Shown here: positions 16,894-26,209 of the stretch, piece after piece | Layout of the letters: each line of letters starts with the position of its first letter | How positions within the stretch are numbered: the stretch's first letter is position 1 | DNA from: Eubacteriales bacterium | GTDB lineage: Bacteria > Bacillota > Clostridia > Lachnospirales > Lachnospiraceae | Assembly (NCBI GenBank): GCA_030536755.1 | Contig: JAUNPJ010000002.1 | Location: forward strand, 1 to 64,000 | Direction: 5' to 3' | Length of the DNA stretch: 64,000 bases | Notes under the pieces: generated by a model | What the model saw: only the letters and a program-made list of their open reading frames with translations | Told to the model about the DNA's origin: nothing | Database searches by the model: none | Position numbers and translations under genes: made by a program

Positions 16894-19227
16894 TTAAATC
16901 TTTATTTTCTTTTTCGTCCACATCTGTCGGCCCTTTTCCAGCGCATATGTAATGGCATCAATAATCATCGGAGACAATGCCATCAGCACAAACACCTGAA
17001 CGATCAAGCCAAATTCCAGCGCCTTAAATTCAAGAATGCCCTGAAAACATAACGCAGCTCCAAAAAACAGCACCTGCATCCCGCCGATCACAATACTGCG
17101 GTACAGGTTCATCGGTGAATATACCTTCTTTAGCGCAGTCATATAGCTCCATCCAGTCACCAGCACACATGCGGTGGACAACATCGTTGTAGACGCATAA
17201 ACGTGCTGACAGACCTGCATGATCGTAAACACACAGAACGTAATCGTGATTGCCGTCGGAAATGCGTTCATAAACACATGCCTCAGGAACGTATTGTCAA
17301 TTTTCTCATAATTGGATTCCTGGTTCAGCAAAAACGTCGGAATTCCGACCGCGCACGCACTGATCAGAGACATCTGTATCGGTTCAAACGGATACGCGAC
17401 ACCAAAAAAGACAGTCAGAATAGACAGACTGACTGAAAAAATTGTTTTTATCAAAAACATAGAAGCCGCCATACGAATGTTGTTGACCACTCGCCGTCCT
17501 TCATTCACAATCTGGGGCATCACAGCAAAATTTGACTCCAGCAGCACAACATTGGCTATATTTTTTGCCGCGTCACTTCCGGATGCCATCGCCACACTGC
17601 AATCCGACTCTTTTAACGCCAGGACATCATTCACACCATCTCCGGTCATCGCAACGGTATGTCCCTGTTTTTTGAGTGCCTGTACCATCATTTTTTTCTG
17701 CTGCGGTGTCACTCGGCCAAATACACTGTAGATACCCACAGCCTCTTCAATCTGCTCCATCGTCTTCAGAGTCACTGCATCCACATACTGATCCGCATGT
17801 TTCAGCCCGGCACGCCGCGCGATTGCAGCTACCGTTACCGGATCATCACCGGAGATCACCTTCAGATCTACTCCCTGGCTGTCAAAATATGCCAGCGTAT
17901 CCGGTGCCTCTTCGCGAATCACATCTGTAATCAGAATCAATGCACAGGGAACCAGATCTTTCGGAATCTCATTTTCCTGACTCATCACAGGACTGTATGC
18001 CAGCACAAGCACACGCAATCCTTCTGCCGCCGCATGACCACACCGCTCCTTGAGTTCTTCCTGCCCCTCCGGAAACAGAAACTGCACGGCACCCACAAGA
18101 AACGTACCCTGCTCTTCAAACACGGCACCGCTGTATTTTCTGTCAGACGAAAACGGAATTACATGATGCAAATGAAAGCTCTGATCCGCTTTAAAATACT
18201 TCTTCATGGCCTGAAACGTTGCATTGTCATCCTGGAGCACACGCATCAGATTGCCCATGGCCTTCTCTGTCGTCCAATCAGCTTCCAGCATATTGAGGTC
18301 TTCCACACGCTCCACGCACATGGATCCCTCTGTGATCGTTCCCGTCTTATCCAGACAAAGTACATCCACTCTGGCCAGTGTCTCGATACAGTACAATTCC
18401 TGCACCAGTGTCTTTTGCTGCGCAAGACGGATGGATCCCAGCGTCAGCGCAACACTGGTCAGTAAGATCAATCCCTCTGGAATCATTCCCAACATACCTG
18501 CCACAGTATTTACGACAGAATTCTGGAATGTATCGTGCACCAGAAAATACTGCTTTGCAAACAAAGCGATTCCCAACGGTACGATCATAATACTGATTAC
18601 TTTTAAAATTTTATTCAAAGAATTGCGAAGCTCTGAATTGTGTCTCTTGAATTCCTTTGCCTCGCTTGTAATTTTTGCAGCATAGTTCTCTTTTCCCACA
18701 TGAATCACCTGACAGTATGCCTGTCCGGAGGTGATCACACTGCCGGAAAACAGCTGTGCTTCTTCTTTTTTTACCAGAATATCGGACTCTCCTGTCAGCA
18801 GAGATTCATTGACCTCCAGGGTTCCTTTCAGGACAACTGCATCTGCCGGAATCTGATCTCCCGCTTTCAGAAAGATCAAGTCTCCAAGGACCAGTTCATC
18901 CGTGGGGATACTCATTTGCTGATTATCCCGGATGACTCTGGCTTTGCTGGCTGTCAAAATAGCCAGACTGTCCAGAATTTTCTTGGCACGCAGTTCCTGA
19001 ATCACACCGATCACCGTATTGATCACGATAATCGTAACAAACATGGCATTTTTATAAGAGCCCGCCACCAGTACCAGTACAAGAAGCACTACGTTGATAA
19101 AGTTAAAAAAAGTAAGTGTATTTTTTAGTATAATCTGCTTCACGGTACGGGTGTTGGGATTTTCATTCACATTCACCTGTCCCGCCCGTATCCGCTCATC
19201 TACCTGCTGCTGCGTAAGACCTGCCAT
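16894..19227 (-). CDS. HAD-type P-type cation-transporting ATPase
   Basis: 777 aa, with phosphorylation motif CLDKTGTITEG near 292, TGES near 145, the hinge MTGDGVNDVLALKESDC near 527 and about eight to ten membrane segments. The M4 segment has GMIPEGLILLTSV, with PEGL but not the following Pro of SERCA-type pumps. The protein resembles the streptococcal CaxP-type Ca2+/Mn2+ exporters more than heavy-metal pumps, and it has no N-terminal CxxC domain. Ion specificity is inferred, not shown. AAAGGAG lies before the start. It lies 29 nt after mnmA and so probably forms the tail of the isc operon, a partnership with no clear reason. Confidence 0.85.
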   Translation of the reverse strand: MAGLTQQQVDERIRAGQVNVNENPNTRTVKQIILKNTLTFFNFINVVLLVLVLVAGSYKNAMFVTIIVINTVIGVIQELRAKKILDSLAILTASKARVIRDNQQMSIPTDELVLGDLIFLKAGDQIPADAVVLKGTLEVNESLLTGESDILVKKEEAQLFSGSVITSGQAYCQVIHVGKENYAAKITSEAKEFKRHNSELRNSLNKILKVISIMIVPLGIALFAKQYFLVHDTFQNSVVNTVAGMLGMIPEGLILLTSVALTLGSIRLAQQKTLVQELYCIETLARVDVLCLDKTGTITEGSMCVERVEDLNMLEADWTTEKAMGNLMRVLQDDNATFQAMKKYFKADQSFHLHHVIPFSSDRKYSGAVFEEQGTFLVGAVQFLFPEGQEELKERCGHAAAEGLRVLVLAYSPVMSQENEIPKDLVPCALILITDVIREEAPDTLAYFDSQGVDLKVISGDDPVTVAAIARRAGLKHADQYVDAVTLKTMEQIEEAVGIYSVFGRVTPQQKKMMVQALKKQGHTVAMTGDGVNDVLALKESDCSVAMASGSDAAKNIANVVLLESNFAVMPQIVNEGRRVVNNIRMAASMFLIKTIFSVSLSILTVFFGVAYPFEPIQMSLISACAVGIPTFLLNQESNYEKIDNTFLRHVFMNAFPTAITITFCVFTIMQVCQHVYASTTMLSTACVLVTGWSYMTALKKVYSPMNLYRSIVIGGMQVLFFGAALCFQGILEFKALEFGLIVQVFVLMALSPMIIDAITYALEKGRQMWTKKKIKI

Positions 19228-19256
19228 TCATCACTACTCCTTTATTTTGACATTTG

Positions 19257-20339
19257 CTAAATAGCTCCTGTAATGGTTCCTCCGCCCACAACATAATCTC
19301 CATCATAAAACACCACAGCCTGTCCCGGAGTGACTGCACGCACCGGTTCCCGGAACGAACAGACAATCTCATCCTCGCCCGTCCGCGTCAGAATACACGA
19401 AGCACCCGCATGATTATAGCGGATCTTTGCCTGTACCTGCATGGACGTGCCAATATCTTCCACAGACATAAAATTCAGCCGATTGCATCGAAGCTTCGAA
19501 GCAAACACATCTGCATTATCACCGATTACGACTTCGTTGGTATCCGGACGTATTTCTACAACAAAACATCGTTTTCCTCTGGCAAGGTTCAGCCCTCTGC
19601 GCTGTCCGATGGTATAATGGGTAATTCCTTTGTGGCGTCCCAGAACATTTCCCTCCAGATCCACAAAATTACCCTCCGGAATCACAGCATCTGTGTTTTT
19701 CTCGATAAACCCTGCATAATCCTGATCCGGAACAAAACAGATTTCCTGACTGTCCGGCTTATTTGCCACTGGAATATGATTTTCCGCTGCAATGGCACGA
19801 ATCTCATCTTTTGTGTAATCCCCAACTGGCATCAATGTATGTGCCAGCTGTTCCTGTGTCAGGTTATAAAGCGCATAAGTTTGATCTTTTCCTGCAGTAA
19901 CCGACTTTCTGAGAGAATATCTGCCATTTTGCAGTTGCTCAATTCTCGCATAATGGCCTGTCGCGATATAATCAGCGCCAATCGCCATGCTGCGTCTTAA
20001 CAGGGATTCCCATTTTACATATCGATTACAGGCAATACAGGGATTCGGAGTTCTTCCGTGAAGGTACTCTTCCACAAAATAATCCATCACGTGCTCCTTA
20101 AATTCCTGTTTAAAATTCATGACATAATAGGGAATGCCAAGAGTTTCTGCCACTCTTCTGGCGTCATCCACTGCGCTGAGTCCGCAGCAGCCGCCCTGTT
20201 CTTCTACTTTAAAGTTCTCTTCATCCTGCCAGATCTGCATGGTCACTCCGATCACGTCATAGCCCTGTTCCTTCAAAAGCCATGCTGCTACGGAGGAATC
20301 CACGCCTCCCGACATTCCTACTACTACTTTGGGTTTCAT
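19257..20339 (-). CDS. mnmA: tRNA-specific 2-thiouridylase MnmA
   Basis: 360 aa. It thiolates U34 of Lys/Glu/Gln tRNAs using persulfide sulfur originating from IscS. PP-loop GMSGGVDSSVAAWLL at residues 8-22; catalytic Cys of NPCIACNRYVKW near 100; KDQTYAL near 147; second Cys in SQEICFVPD near 195. The ATG overlaps the iscU stop (TAATG), so translation is coupled. Its place after iscS and iscU matches the sulfur relay. Confidence 0.96.
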   Translation of the reverse strand: MKPKVVVGMSGGVDSSVAAWLLKEQGYDVIGVTMQIWQDEENFKVEEQGGCCGLSAVDDARRVAETLGIPYYVMNFKQEFKEHVMDYFVEEYLHGRTPNPCIACNRYVKWESLLRRSMAIGADYIATGHYARIEQLQNGRYSLRKSVTAGKDQTYALYNLTQEQLAHTLMPVGDYTKDEIRAIAAENHIPVANKPDSQEICFVPDQDYAGFIEKNTDAVIPEGNFVDLEGNVLGRHKGITHYTIGQRRGLNLARGKRCFVVEIRPDTNEVVIGDNADVFASKLRCNRLNFMSVEDIGTSMQVQAKIRYNHAGASCILTRTGEDEIVCSFREPVRAVTPGQAVVFYDGDYVVGGGTITGAI

Positions 20340-20776
20340 TAATATTCTTCCTCTTCTTCACCCTCACTGATATCGTTCTTCGGTTTCTCCAGTCCCTCGA
20401 TTGTTATATTGTGAGTCTGTGCATAATCCCAGAGAGCTGCGTGAATCGCTTCTTCTGCCAGCAAAGAACAGTGTACTTTTACAGGAGGAAGTCCATCAAG
20501 AGCCTCCATAACCGCTTTGTTGGTCACCTGCATAGCTTCCTGAATCGTTTTTCCCTTCACCATCTCTGTAGCCATACTGCTGGTCGCTACCGCTGCTCCG
20601 CAGCCAAACGTCTTGAATTTACAGTCCTGAATCACCTGATTTTCATCAATATCCAGGTAAATTCTCATGATATCGCCGCATTTTGCGTTTCCTACTGTTC
20701 CTACACCGCTGGCATTCTCGATTTCGCCAACATTTCTTGGATTTTGAAAATGGTCCATTACTTTATCACTATACAT
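20339..20776 (-). CDS. iscU: IscU/NifU-type Fe-S cluster scaffold
   Basis: 145 aa from the ATG at 20776, which has GGAGG upstream and the standard start MYSDKVMDHFQNPRN; an ORF start at 20809 would reach into the end of iscS. The three cluster-binding Cys are in NAKCGD (near 33), FGCGAA (near 59) and HCSLL (near 103). It assembles Fe-S clusters from IscS-derived sulfur. The C-terminal extension EGEEEEEY is unusually acidic and not part of the scaffold fold. Confidence 0.94.
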   Translation of the reverse strand: MYSDKVMDHFQNPRNVGEIENASGVGTVGNAKCGDIMRIYLDIDENQVIQDCKFKTFGCGAAVATSSMATEMVKGKTIQEAMQVTNKAVMEALDGLPPVKVHCSLLAEEAIHAALWDYAQTHNITIEGLEKPKNDISEGEEEEEY

Positions 20777-20812
20777 CTTTTTTCCTCCGTTTAAAACTTG
20801 TTTTTCCATTTT

Positions 20813-22003
20813 TTAGTTATTTTTCTGTTTTTTTACAAAATCTTCATAAAGTGGAGACATATTTCTCAAATGCTCTACAATTTTTTTGATGCGCTCAACA
20901 ACAAAATCAATTTCTTCCTTCGTCGTCTCCTCACTGAGTGTCAGACGCAAAGAACCGTGTGCAATCTCATGAGGAAGCCCGATCGCCAGAAGTACATGTG
21001 ACGGATCCAGAGAACCGGAAGTGCAGGCAGAACCGCTGGATGCACAAATTCCATCCATATCCAGCATGATCAGCAGTGACTCTCCCTCAATAAACTGAAA
21101 ACTGATGTTCACATTGTTCGGAAGACGTTTTACAGGATCACCATTCAGTCGGGTATAAGGAATTTCCGTTGTGATTCTTTGAATCAGATAATCTCTCAGC
21201 TCAATCTCCCGCGCCGTTCTCTGTGCCATTGTTTCTGCCGCTCTCTGTGCAGCTACTCCGTATCCGACGATTCCCGGAACGTTTTCTGTACCTGCACGGC
21301 GTTTTCTCTCCTGTGCACCGCCATGAACAAAGGAACGGATCTTCACTCCTTTTCGGATATAAAGGAAGCCGATTCCCTTCGGTCCGTTGATTTTGTGTCC
21401 GCTGGAACTCAACATGTCAATGTTGTACTCATCGACATTGATCGGCACTTGTCCAAATGCCTGTACCGCATCTGTGTGGAATAAAATTCCATGTTCTCTG
21501 GCAATCTGTCCGATCTTTTTGATTGGCTGAATCGTTCCGATTTCGTTATTTGCAAACATCACAGAAATCAGAATCGTCTGCGGTGTGATCGCTCTTTGCA
21601 GCTGTTCCAGATCTACCACTCCATTCTCATCCACATCCAGATATGTGATTTTTGCTCCGCGTTCTTTTTCCAGATATTCACAGGTATGCAAAATCGCATG
21701 ATGCTCGATTTTTGTCGTGATGATATGGTTTCCTTTGTCTTTGTATGCCTCAAAGGATGCTTTCAGCGCCCAGTTGTCCGCCTCACTTCCGCCTGCCGTG
21801 AAATAGATTTCATTGGATTTTGCCCCAAGCACATCGGCAATCTTTTCTCTGCCTTCTGTGATTGCCTTTTTGCTCGCACCTGCCAGTTCGTAAATACTGG
21901 ATGGATTTCCGTAATATTCGCTGAAATATGGAAGCATGGCCTCCACAACCTCCGGTGCCGTTTTTGTAGTAGCAGCATTATCTAAATATATCATTTTTTT
22001 CAT
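20813..22003 (-). CDS. iscS: Cysteine desulfurase IscS
   Basis: 396 aa. PLP enzyme that releases sulfur from cysteine as persulfide. PLP Lys in SSSGHKINGPKGIGFLYI near 205; catalytic Cys loop ASSGSACTSGSLDPSHVL near 325, typical of group I NifS/IscS. The start at 22003 has AGGAG upstream and leaves 13 nt after iscR; the longer ORF start at 22063 would overlap iscR and is rejected. Confidence 0.95.
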   Translation of the reverse strand: MKKMIYLDNAATTKTAPEVVEAMLPYFSEYYGNPSSIYELAGASKKAITEGREKIADVLGAKSNEIYFTAGGSEADNWALKASFEAYKDKGNHIITTKIEHHAILHTCEYLEKERGAKITYLDVDENGVVDLEQLQRAITPQTILISVMFANNEIGTIQPIKKIGQIAREHGILFHTDAVQAFGQVPINVDEYNIDMLSSSGHKINGPKGIGFLYIRKGVKIRSFVHGGAQERKRRAGTENVPGIVGYGVAAQRAAETMAQRTAREIELRDYLIQRITTEIPYTRLNGDPVKRLPNNVNISFQFIEGESLLIMLDMDGICASSGSACTSGSLDPSHVLLAIGLPHEIAHGSLRLTLSEETTKEEIDFVVERIKKIVEHLRNMSPLYEDFVKKQKNN

Positions 22004-22016
22004 TTTTTTCACACTC

Positions 22017-22499
22017 CTATTTTTTACTTTTTTCACTGCAGCATCCCTGTTTTTGGGGAACACCTTTTTCCAGAACCAGTTTTCTGCTTTCTTCCACCAG
22101 TTCCTCCAGCATCATCGTATCTACCGTATGCGCAATGCTGTCATTGATTTTTTTCCACACAAAGCGCGTGACACAAAGATCTGCCCCCTCGCAGGAGGAT
22201 TCCGGATCATTTCCGGCACAGGTAACAGCATTCAGATCCCCTTCCAAAGCTCTCAACACGTCTCCGACCGAAATCTCACTGGCCGAAACAGCCAGACGAT
22301 ATCCTCCGCATGCGCCCCGGGAGCTTGTCACAAGCCCTGCTTTCTTCAGCTTCGCCATCAGCTGTTCCAGATAATTGTCAGAAATATTCTGTCTTTTGGC
22401 AATACTCTGTATGGAAACGGCTCCGTCCTGACTATGTACAGCCAGGTCAATCAATGCCCGAAGCCCATATCTTCCCTTCGTAGACAGCTTCATAGTCAT
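22017..22499 (-). CDS. iscR: IscR-like Rrf2 transcriptional regulator
   Basis: 160 aa. N-terminal KLSTKGRYGLRALIDLA and GGYRLAVSASEISVGDVLRA are typical of IscR. Cluster-ligand region C-x8-C-x5-C (CAGNDPESSCEGADLC, about residues 86-101). The C-terminus carries an extra GCCSEK. First gene of the iscR-iscS-iscU-mnmA operon, so it probably senses Fe-S status and controls the operon through the dyad in its own leader. The start at 22499 (MTMKLS) is preferred for AAGGAGG 5 nt upstream; MKLS at 22493 is possible. Confidence 0.9.
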   Translation of the reverse strand: MTMKLSTKGRYGLRALIDLAVHSQDGAVSIQSIAKRQNISDNYLEQLMAKLKKAGLVTSSRGACGGYRLAVSASEISVGDVLRALEGDLNAVTCAGNDPESSCEGADLCVTRFVWKKINDSIAHTVDTMMLEELVEESRKLVLEKGVPQKQGCCSEKSKK

Positions 22500-22521
22500 C
22501 AAAGCCTCCTTTTCGATTTCC

Positions 22522-22546
22522 AATTCCGAGTTTTTTACTCGGATTT
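22522..22546 (-). promoter_or_regulatory. Inverted repeat, likely IscR operator
   Basis: Perfect dyad TCCGAGT-TTTTT-ACTCGGA (22525-22531, 22537-22543) with A/T flanks, between the iscR -10 box and start codon. The spacing and form resemble IscR-type operators in other bacteria. Confidence 0.6.
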
Positions 22547-22552
22547 AAAAAT

Positions 22553-22581
22553 AATGTAACACTCCTATCCTGTTCTGTCAA
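22553..22581 (-). promoter_or_regulatory. Sigma-A promoter of the isc operon
   Basis: Minus strand TTGACA (22576-22581), 17-bp spacer, TACATT (22553-22558). Confidence 0.8.
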
Positions 22582-22630
22582 GAGTATTTGCAGAATATAT
22601 TAAATAAAACTCAATTTTCGGAGTATCTTT

Positions 22631-23953
22631 ATGGAACATCGTCATCCTGTTCTCTGGGGCACCATCATTTTAACCGCCTCAGGCATTGCCAGCCGATGTA
22701 TGGGATTCTTCTATAGAATATTCCTCTCTCATACAATTGGTGCAGAAGGGATCGGAATCTATCAGCTTATTTTTCCCGTTTACACATTCTGTTTTGCCCT
22801 GTGTGTATTTGGTATTCAGACAGCCATCTCCCGTCTTATGGCTTCGGCTCTGGCCCAAAAACAGGAACAGCACGCCGACTGCATTTTTCTGACCGGAACG
22901 GTCATGGCACTGTCTTTGTCTTTGTGTGCCAGTGTGACGGTTTATGTCTTCGCCAGCTGGATCGGAACCGTATTTCTTCAGGAGACCCGCACGGTATCTC
23001 TTCTGAAATTGCTTTCCTTTTCCATTCCATTTGGTGTTTTTCATTCCTGTGTAAACGCCTATTATTATGCCCGAAAAAAAGCTGAAATACCCGCTTTTCT
23101 TCAGCTTTTGGAACAAACTGTTCGCATCGGCTCCTCCTTTTTGATCTATCACATTCTCCTTTCCAGACAAACAGAGCCCTCCGCGTGGATGGCAGTGGCA
23201 GGAGTTCTCGCAGGCGAACTCATATCCGCGGCTCTTTGTCTGATTTTGATTTCAGCAAAAAAGCTGCGTCCTGCTGCACCTGTTTCTTTCTTCCAGACCG
23301 GCAGAGATATTTTTGTACTGTCCCTTCCACTGACCTGCAACCGGGTTTTGCTCACCCTGCTGACCAGCATCGAAAACATCCTGATTCCCATCCGGCTGCG
23401 TTTGTTTGGACTGACTGGTGCGCAGGCTCTGAGCCTGTTCGGAATTCTCACAGGAATGGTCATGCCCCTTTTGTTTTTTCCATCCGCCATTACCAACTCC
23501 ATGTCTGTCATGCTGCTTCCATCCGTCGCACAAAAGCAGGCACTCGGAGAAAACAAAAACATTACCAGCACGATCAGAATGACTGTACAAAGCTGCCTTC
23601 TCCTTGGTCTCTTTTGTTTTGTACTGTTTTTCTGCTTTGGACGTTATCTGGGAATTCTATTGTTTCAAAGCAAAACGGCCGGTGCCTTTCTTCGCACCTT
23701 TTCCTTTATCTGTCCTTTTTTTTATCTGAACCATACGCTGATGAGCATTCTCAACGGACTCGGAAAAACACTGCGCGCTTTCCTTCACAATCTGCTGGCC
23801 GTCCTGATTCGGATCAGTTTTACCTTTTTTTGCATTCCCATTTACGGAATCAAAGGCTATCTCTGGGGTATTCTCCTTGGAGAACTGCTGACCACAGTCT
23901 TAAATCTCCTGGCTCTGCAGCCCGCTGCAATCAAACAAAGGCCACATCTTTAA
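22631..23953 (+). CDS. SpoVB/MviN-like polysaccharide flippase
   Basis: 440 aa, about twelve to fourteen hydrophobic segments, in the MOP flippase superfamily (polysaccharide biosynthesis/SpoVB). The opening GTIILTASGIASRCMGFFYR and GAEGIGIYQLIFPVY near 38 are typical of clostridial SpoVB paralogues, which move lipid-linked cell-wall or cortex precursors. Many clostridia hold several paralogues, so a sporulation role is inferred. CGGAG precedes the ATG. Divergent from iscR and monocistronic. Confidence 0.83.
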   Translation: MEHRHPVLWGTIILTASGIASRCMGFFYRIFLSHTIGAEGIGIYQLIFPVYTFCFALCVFGIQTAISRLMASALAQKQEQHADCIFLTGTVMALSLSLCASVTVYVFASWIGTVFLQETRTVSLLKLLSFSIPFGVFHSCVNAYYYARKKAEIPAFLQLLEQTVRIGSSFLIYHILLSRQTEPSAWMAVAGVLAGELISAALCLILISAKKLRPAAPVSFFQTGRDIFVLSLPLTCNRVLLTLLTSIENILIPIRLRLFGLTGAQALSLFGILTGMVMPLLFFPSAITNSMSVMLLPSVAQKQALGENKNITSTIRMTVQSCLLLGLFCFVLFFCFGRYLGILLFQSKTAGAFLRTFSFICPFFYLNHTLMSILNGLGKTLRAFLHNLLAVLIRISFTFFCIPIYGIKGYLWGILLGELLTTVLNLLALQPAAIKQRPHL

Positions 23954-23986
23954 CGTGTATCTGATTAAATACAAGCGATTTTTTTG

Positions 23987-24015
23987 TCGACTTTTTTTCA
24001 AAAATATAGTATAAT
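23987..24015 (+). promoter_or_regulatory. Promoter of aroF
   Basis: TCGACT (23987-23992), 17-bp spacer, TATAAT (24010-24015). The leader of about 40 nt carries AAAGGAGAG; no T-box or attenuator is seen. Confidence 0.6.
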
Positions 24016-24062
24016 ACTAAGATATCCATTATATTTACCCAATACAAAGGAGAGAAACAATT

Positions 24063-25094
24063 ATGGGATTTGAATTTATCAAAAAACTGCCGACTCCGGC
24101 CGAAATTAAAAACCAGTATCCCGTCTCTGATGAAATTTTAAAAATAAAGGAACAACGTGATGCTGAGATTAAAGATGTATTTACAGGAAAATCTGACAAA
24201 TTCCTGGCAATCATCGGTCCATGTTCCGCCGATAACGAAGATGCCGTTCTCGATTATCTGCAAAGACTCGCAAAAATGCAGGAAGAGATTAAAGACAAAG
24301 TTCTGATCATTCCGCGTGTATATACCAATAAGCCACGTACCACCGGAGAAGGCTACAAAGGTATGGTGCACCAGCCGGATCCTGAGAAAAAACCAGATAT
24401 GCTGGCAGGAATCATCGCAATCCGAAAAATGCACATCCACGCGATTGAAACCAGTGGTATGACATGTGCAGATGAAATGTTATATCCGGAAAACTATCGT
24501 TACCTATCCGATCTTTTGTCCTACGTTGCCATAGGTGCCCGTTCCGTAGAGAATCAGCAGCATCGTCTGACTGCCAGCGGTATGGATATTCCAGCCGGAA
24601 TGAAGAATCCTACCAGCGGTGATTTCAGCGTTATGCTCAACTCTGTCGTAGCTGCTCAGGGACATCACGACTTCATTTATCGCGGATGGGAAGTGCAGAC
24701 AAGCGGCAATCCGCTGACCCACACCATCCTGCGCGGCGCTGTAAACAAGCATGGAGAAGCGATTCCGAACTACCATTACGAGGATATTCAGCTTCTCATG
24801 GAAAAATATGCAGAGAAAAACCTGGCGAATCCTGCTACGATTGTGGATGCCAATCATTCCAATTCCAACAAGCAGTACAAACAACAGATTCGAATCACCA
24901 AAGAAGTGCTGCACAGCCGCAAAGTCGATTCCGACATTCACAACTTCGTCAAAGGTGTCATGATTGAAAGCTACATCGAGGAAGGCAACCAGAAAATCTG
25001 CCCGAATCATATCTACGGAAAATCTATCACAGATCCATGCCTTGGCTGGGAGGACTCCGAACGGCTTCTCAAAACGATCGCAGAAGAATGCTAA
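24063..25094 (+). CDS. aroF: 3-deoxy-7-phosphoheptulonate synthase (class I alpha)
   Basis: 343 aa. First shikimate-pathway step, joining PEP and erythrose 4-phosphate. Family I-alpha (AroFGH) motifs: IIGPCSADN near 56, PRVYTNKPRTTGEGYKG near 84, GARSVENQQHRLTASG near 159 and VDANHSNSNKQY near 260. This type is usually feedback-inhibited by an aromatic amino acid; which one cannot be read here. Shikimate kinase (aroK) is 15 kb away. Confidence 0.95.
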   Translation: MGFEFIKKLPTPAEIKNQYPVSDEILKIKEQRDAEIKDVFTGKSDKFLAIIGPCSADNEDAVLDYLQRLAKMQEEIKDKVLIIPRVYTNKPRTTGEGYKGMVHQPDPEKKPDMLAGIIAIRKMHIHAIETSGMTCADEMLYPENYRYLSDLLSYVAIGARSVENQQHRLTASGMDIPAGMKNPTSGDFSVMLNSVVAAQGHHDFIYRGWEVQTSGNPLTHTILRGAVNKHGEAIPNYHYEDIQLLMEKYAEKNLANPATIVDANHSNSNKQYKQQIRITKEVLHSRKVDSDIHNFVKGVMIESYIEEGNQKICPNHIYGKSITDPCLGWEDSERLLKTIAEEC

Positions 25095-25100
25095 AAAAGA

Positions 25101-25137
25101 GCGATACAGAATCGTAGAAATTCTGTATCGCATTTTT
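25101..25137. terminator. Bidirectional terminator, aroF/xerD
   Basis: 12-bp stem GCGATACAGAAT/ATTCTGTATCGC with TTTTT on the plus side and TCTTTTTT on the minus side. Serves the two convergent genes; the plus-side tail overlaps the xerD stop. Confidence 0.85.
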
Positions 25138-26020
25138 AATGTCTTGGATGTGCACTCATGTACACATCTCTTATTTTGTTCACGCTCAAATTTAAATACA
25201 TCTGGGTCGTAGAAATGTCCGAATGCCCAAGCATCTCCTGCACACTCTTAATATCTGCACCATTCTGGATCAAATGTGCCGCAAACGAATGACGCAGTGT
25301 GTGCGGCGTGATATCTCTTGTAATCCCGGCCTGCTGGGCGTACCCCTTCAGAACCTTCCAAAATCCCTGTCTGCTCATAGGTTTTCCGAAACAGTTTGTA
25401 AACAATTCTTCTACCTGACGATCTCCCACCAGACATTTTCTGGCTTTATTCAAATAATTCCGCAGCGCATCTCTGCAGATCTTTCCAAATGGAATGATTC
25501 GTTCTCTCTCGCTGTCACAACAGATCACGTAACCCAAATTGAGATTTACATCCTCCTCCTTCAAATGAATCAATTCACTGACCCGCATTCCGGTTGCATA
25601 TAAAAGTTCCAGCATCGCCCTGTCACGGATTCCTTTCGCGGTGTGAGCATCCGGCTGTCTCAGCAAAAGTTCGACTTCACTGACCGATAAAATCTCCGGT
25701 GTTTTCTTCTCAAGCTTGGGAGCTTTCAGCTGTTCCGACGGATCCTCGTAAATCCCATGTTTTTTGTACAGAAATCGAAAAAATGATCTGACTGAAGCAA
25801 CATTTCTGGAAATAGAAGCCGGAGCAAATCCGGAATCCTCCAGATACAGGACATAAGAATTCAGAAGCGGCGCACTGATCTGTTCTTCCCGCTCCACTCC
25901 CTGTTCTGTCAAAAATTCTTCCAGTTTTTTCAAATCCCTTTTATAGGAAATCTCTGTATTTTGAGATGTATTCTTTTCATTATGTAAATAATCAATAAAT
26001 TCCTGAATCGCTATTTTCAT
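25136..26020 (-). CDS. xerD: Tyrosine recombinase XerD
   Basis: 294 aa from the ATG at 26020, the normal XerC/D length; an ORF start at 26140 would lie upstream of the promoter. An N-terminal SAM-like core-binding domain (MKIAIQEFIDYLHNEKNTS) is followed by the catalytic domain with Arg in ATGMRVSEL, HTLRHSFAAHL, LGHSDIS and the nucleophile Tyr in TTQMYLNL. It acts with a partner at dif to resolve chromosome dimers. Its place downstream of spoIIM matches the common Firmicutes spoIIM-xerD arrangement, which argues against a mobile-element integrase. Confidence 0.92.
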   Translation of the reverse strand: MKIAIQEFIDYLHNEKNTSQNTEISYKRDLKKLEEFLTEQGVEREEQISAPLLNSYVLYLEDSGFAPASISRNVASVRSFFRFLYKKHGIYEDPSEQLKAPKLEKKTPEILSVSEVELLLRQPDAHTAKGIRDRAMLELLYATGMRVSELIHLKEEDVNLNLGYVICCDSERERIIPFGKICRDALRNYLNKARKCLVGDRQVEELFTNCFGKPMSRQGFWKVLKGYAQQAGITRDITPHTLRHSFAAHLIQNGADIKSVQEMLGHSDISTTQMYLNLSVNKIRDVYMSAHPRH

Positions 26021-26075
26021 GTATTTTACATCCTGTTCTATGTATTTTTTGAGCAATTCGCTTTCTAATACTCGT

Positions 26076-26104
26076 ATTATACGCAGAAATCGACATAAAA
26101 TCAA
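26076..26104 (-). promoter_or_regulatory. Sigma-A promoter of xerD
   Basis: Minus strand TTGATT (26099-26104), 17-bp spacer, TATAAT (26076-26081), so xerD can be expressed independently of spoIIM. Confidence 0.75.
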
Positions 26105-26209
26105 ACATGTTTTTTTCAAAAAATCAGCATTTTTTCCCAAAAATCAAGGAAAACAACAAGTTCTTGTAGGTGACATAATCTCTTTCTACTATATATGGTA
26201 AAAAAAAGG

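Noticed and set aside
25136..26020. Integrase of a mobile element
   Set aside because: It sits in the conserved spoIIM-xerD context with no flanking att repeats, cargo genes or adjacent tRNA.
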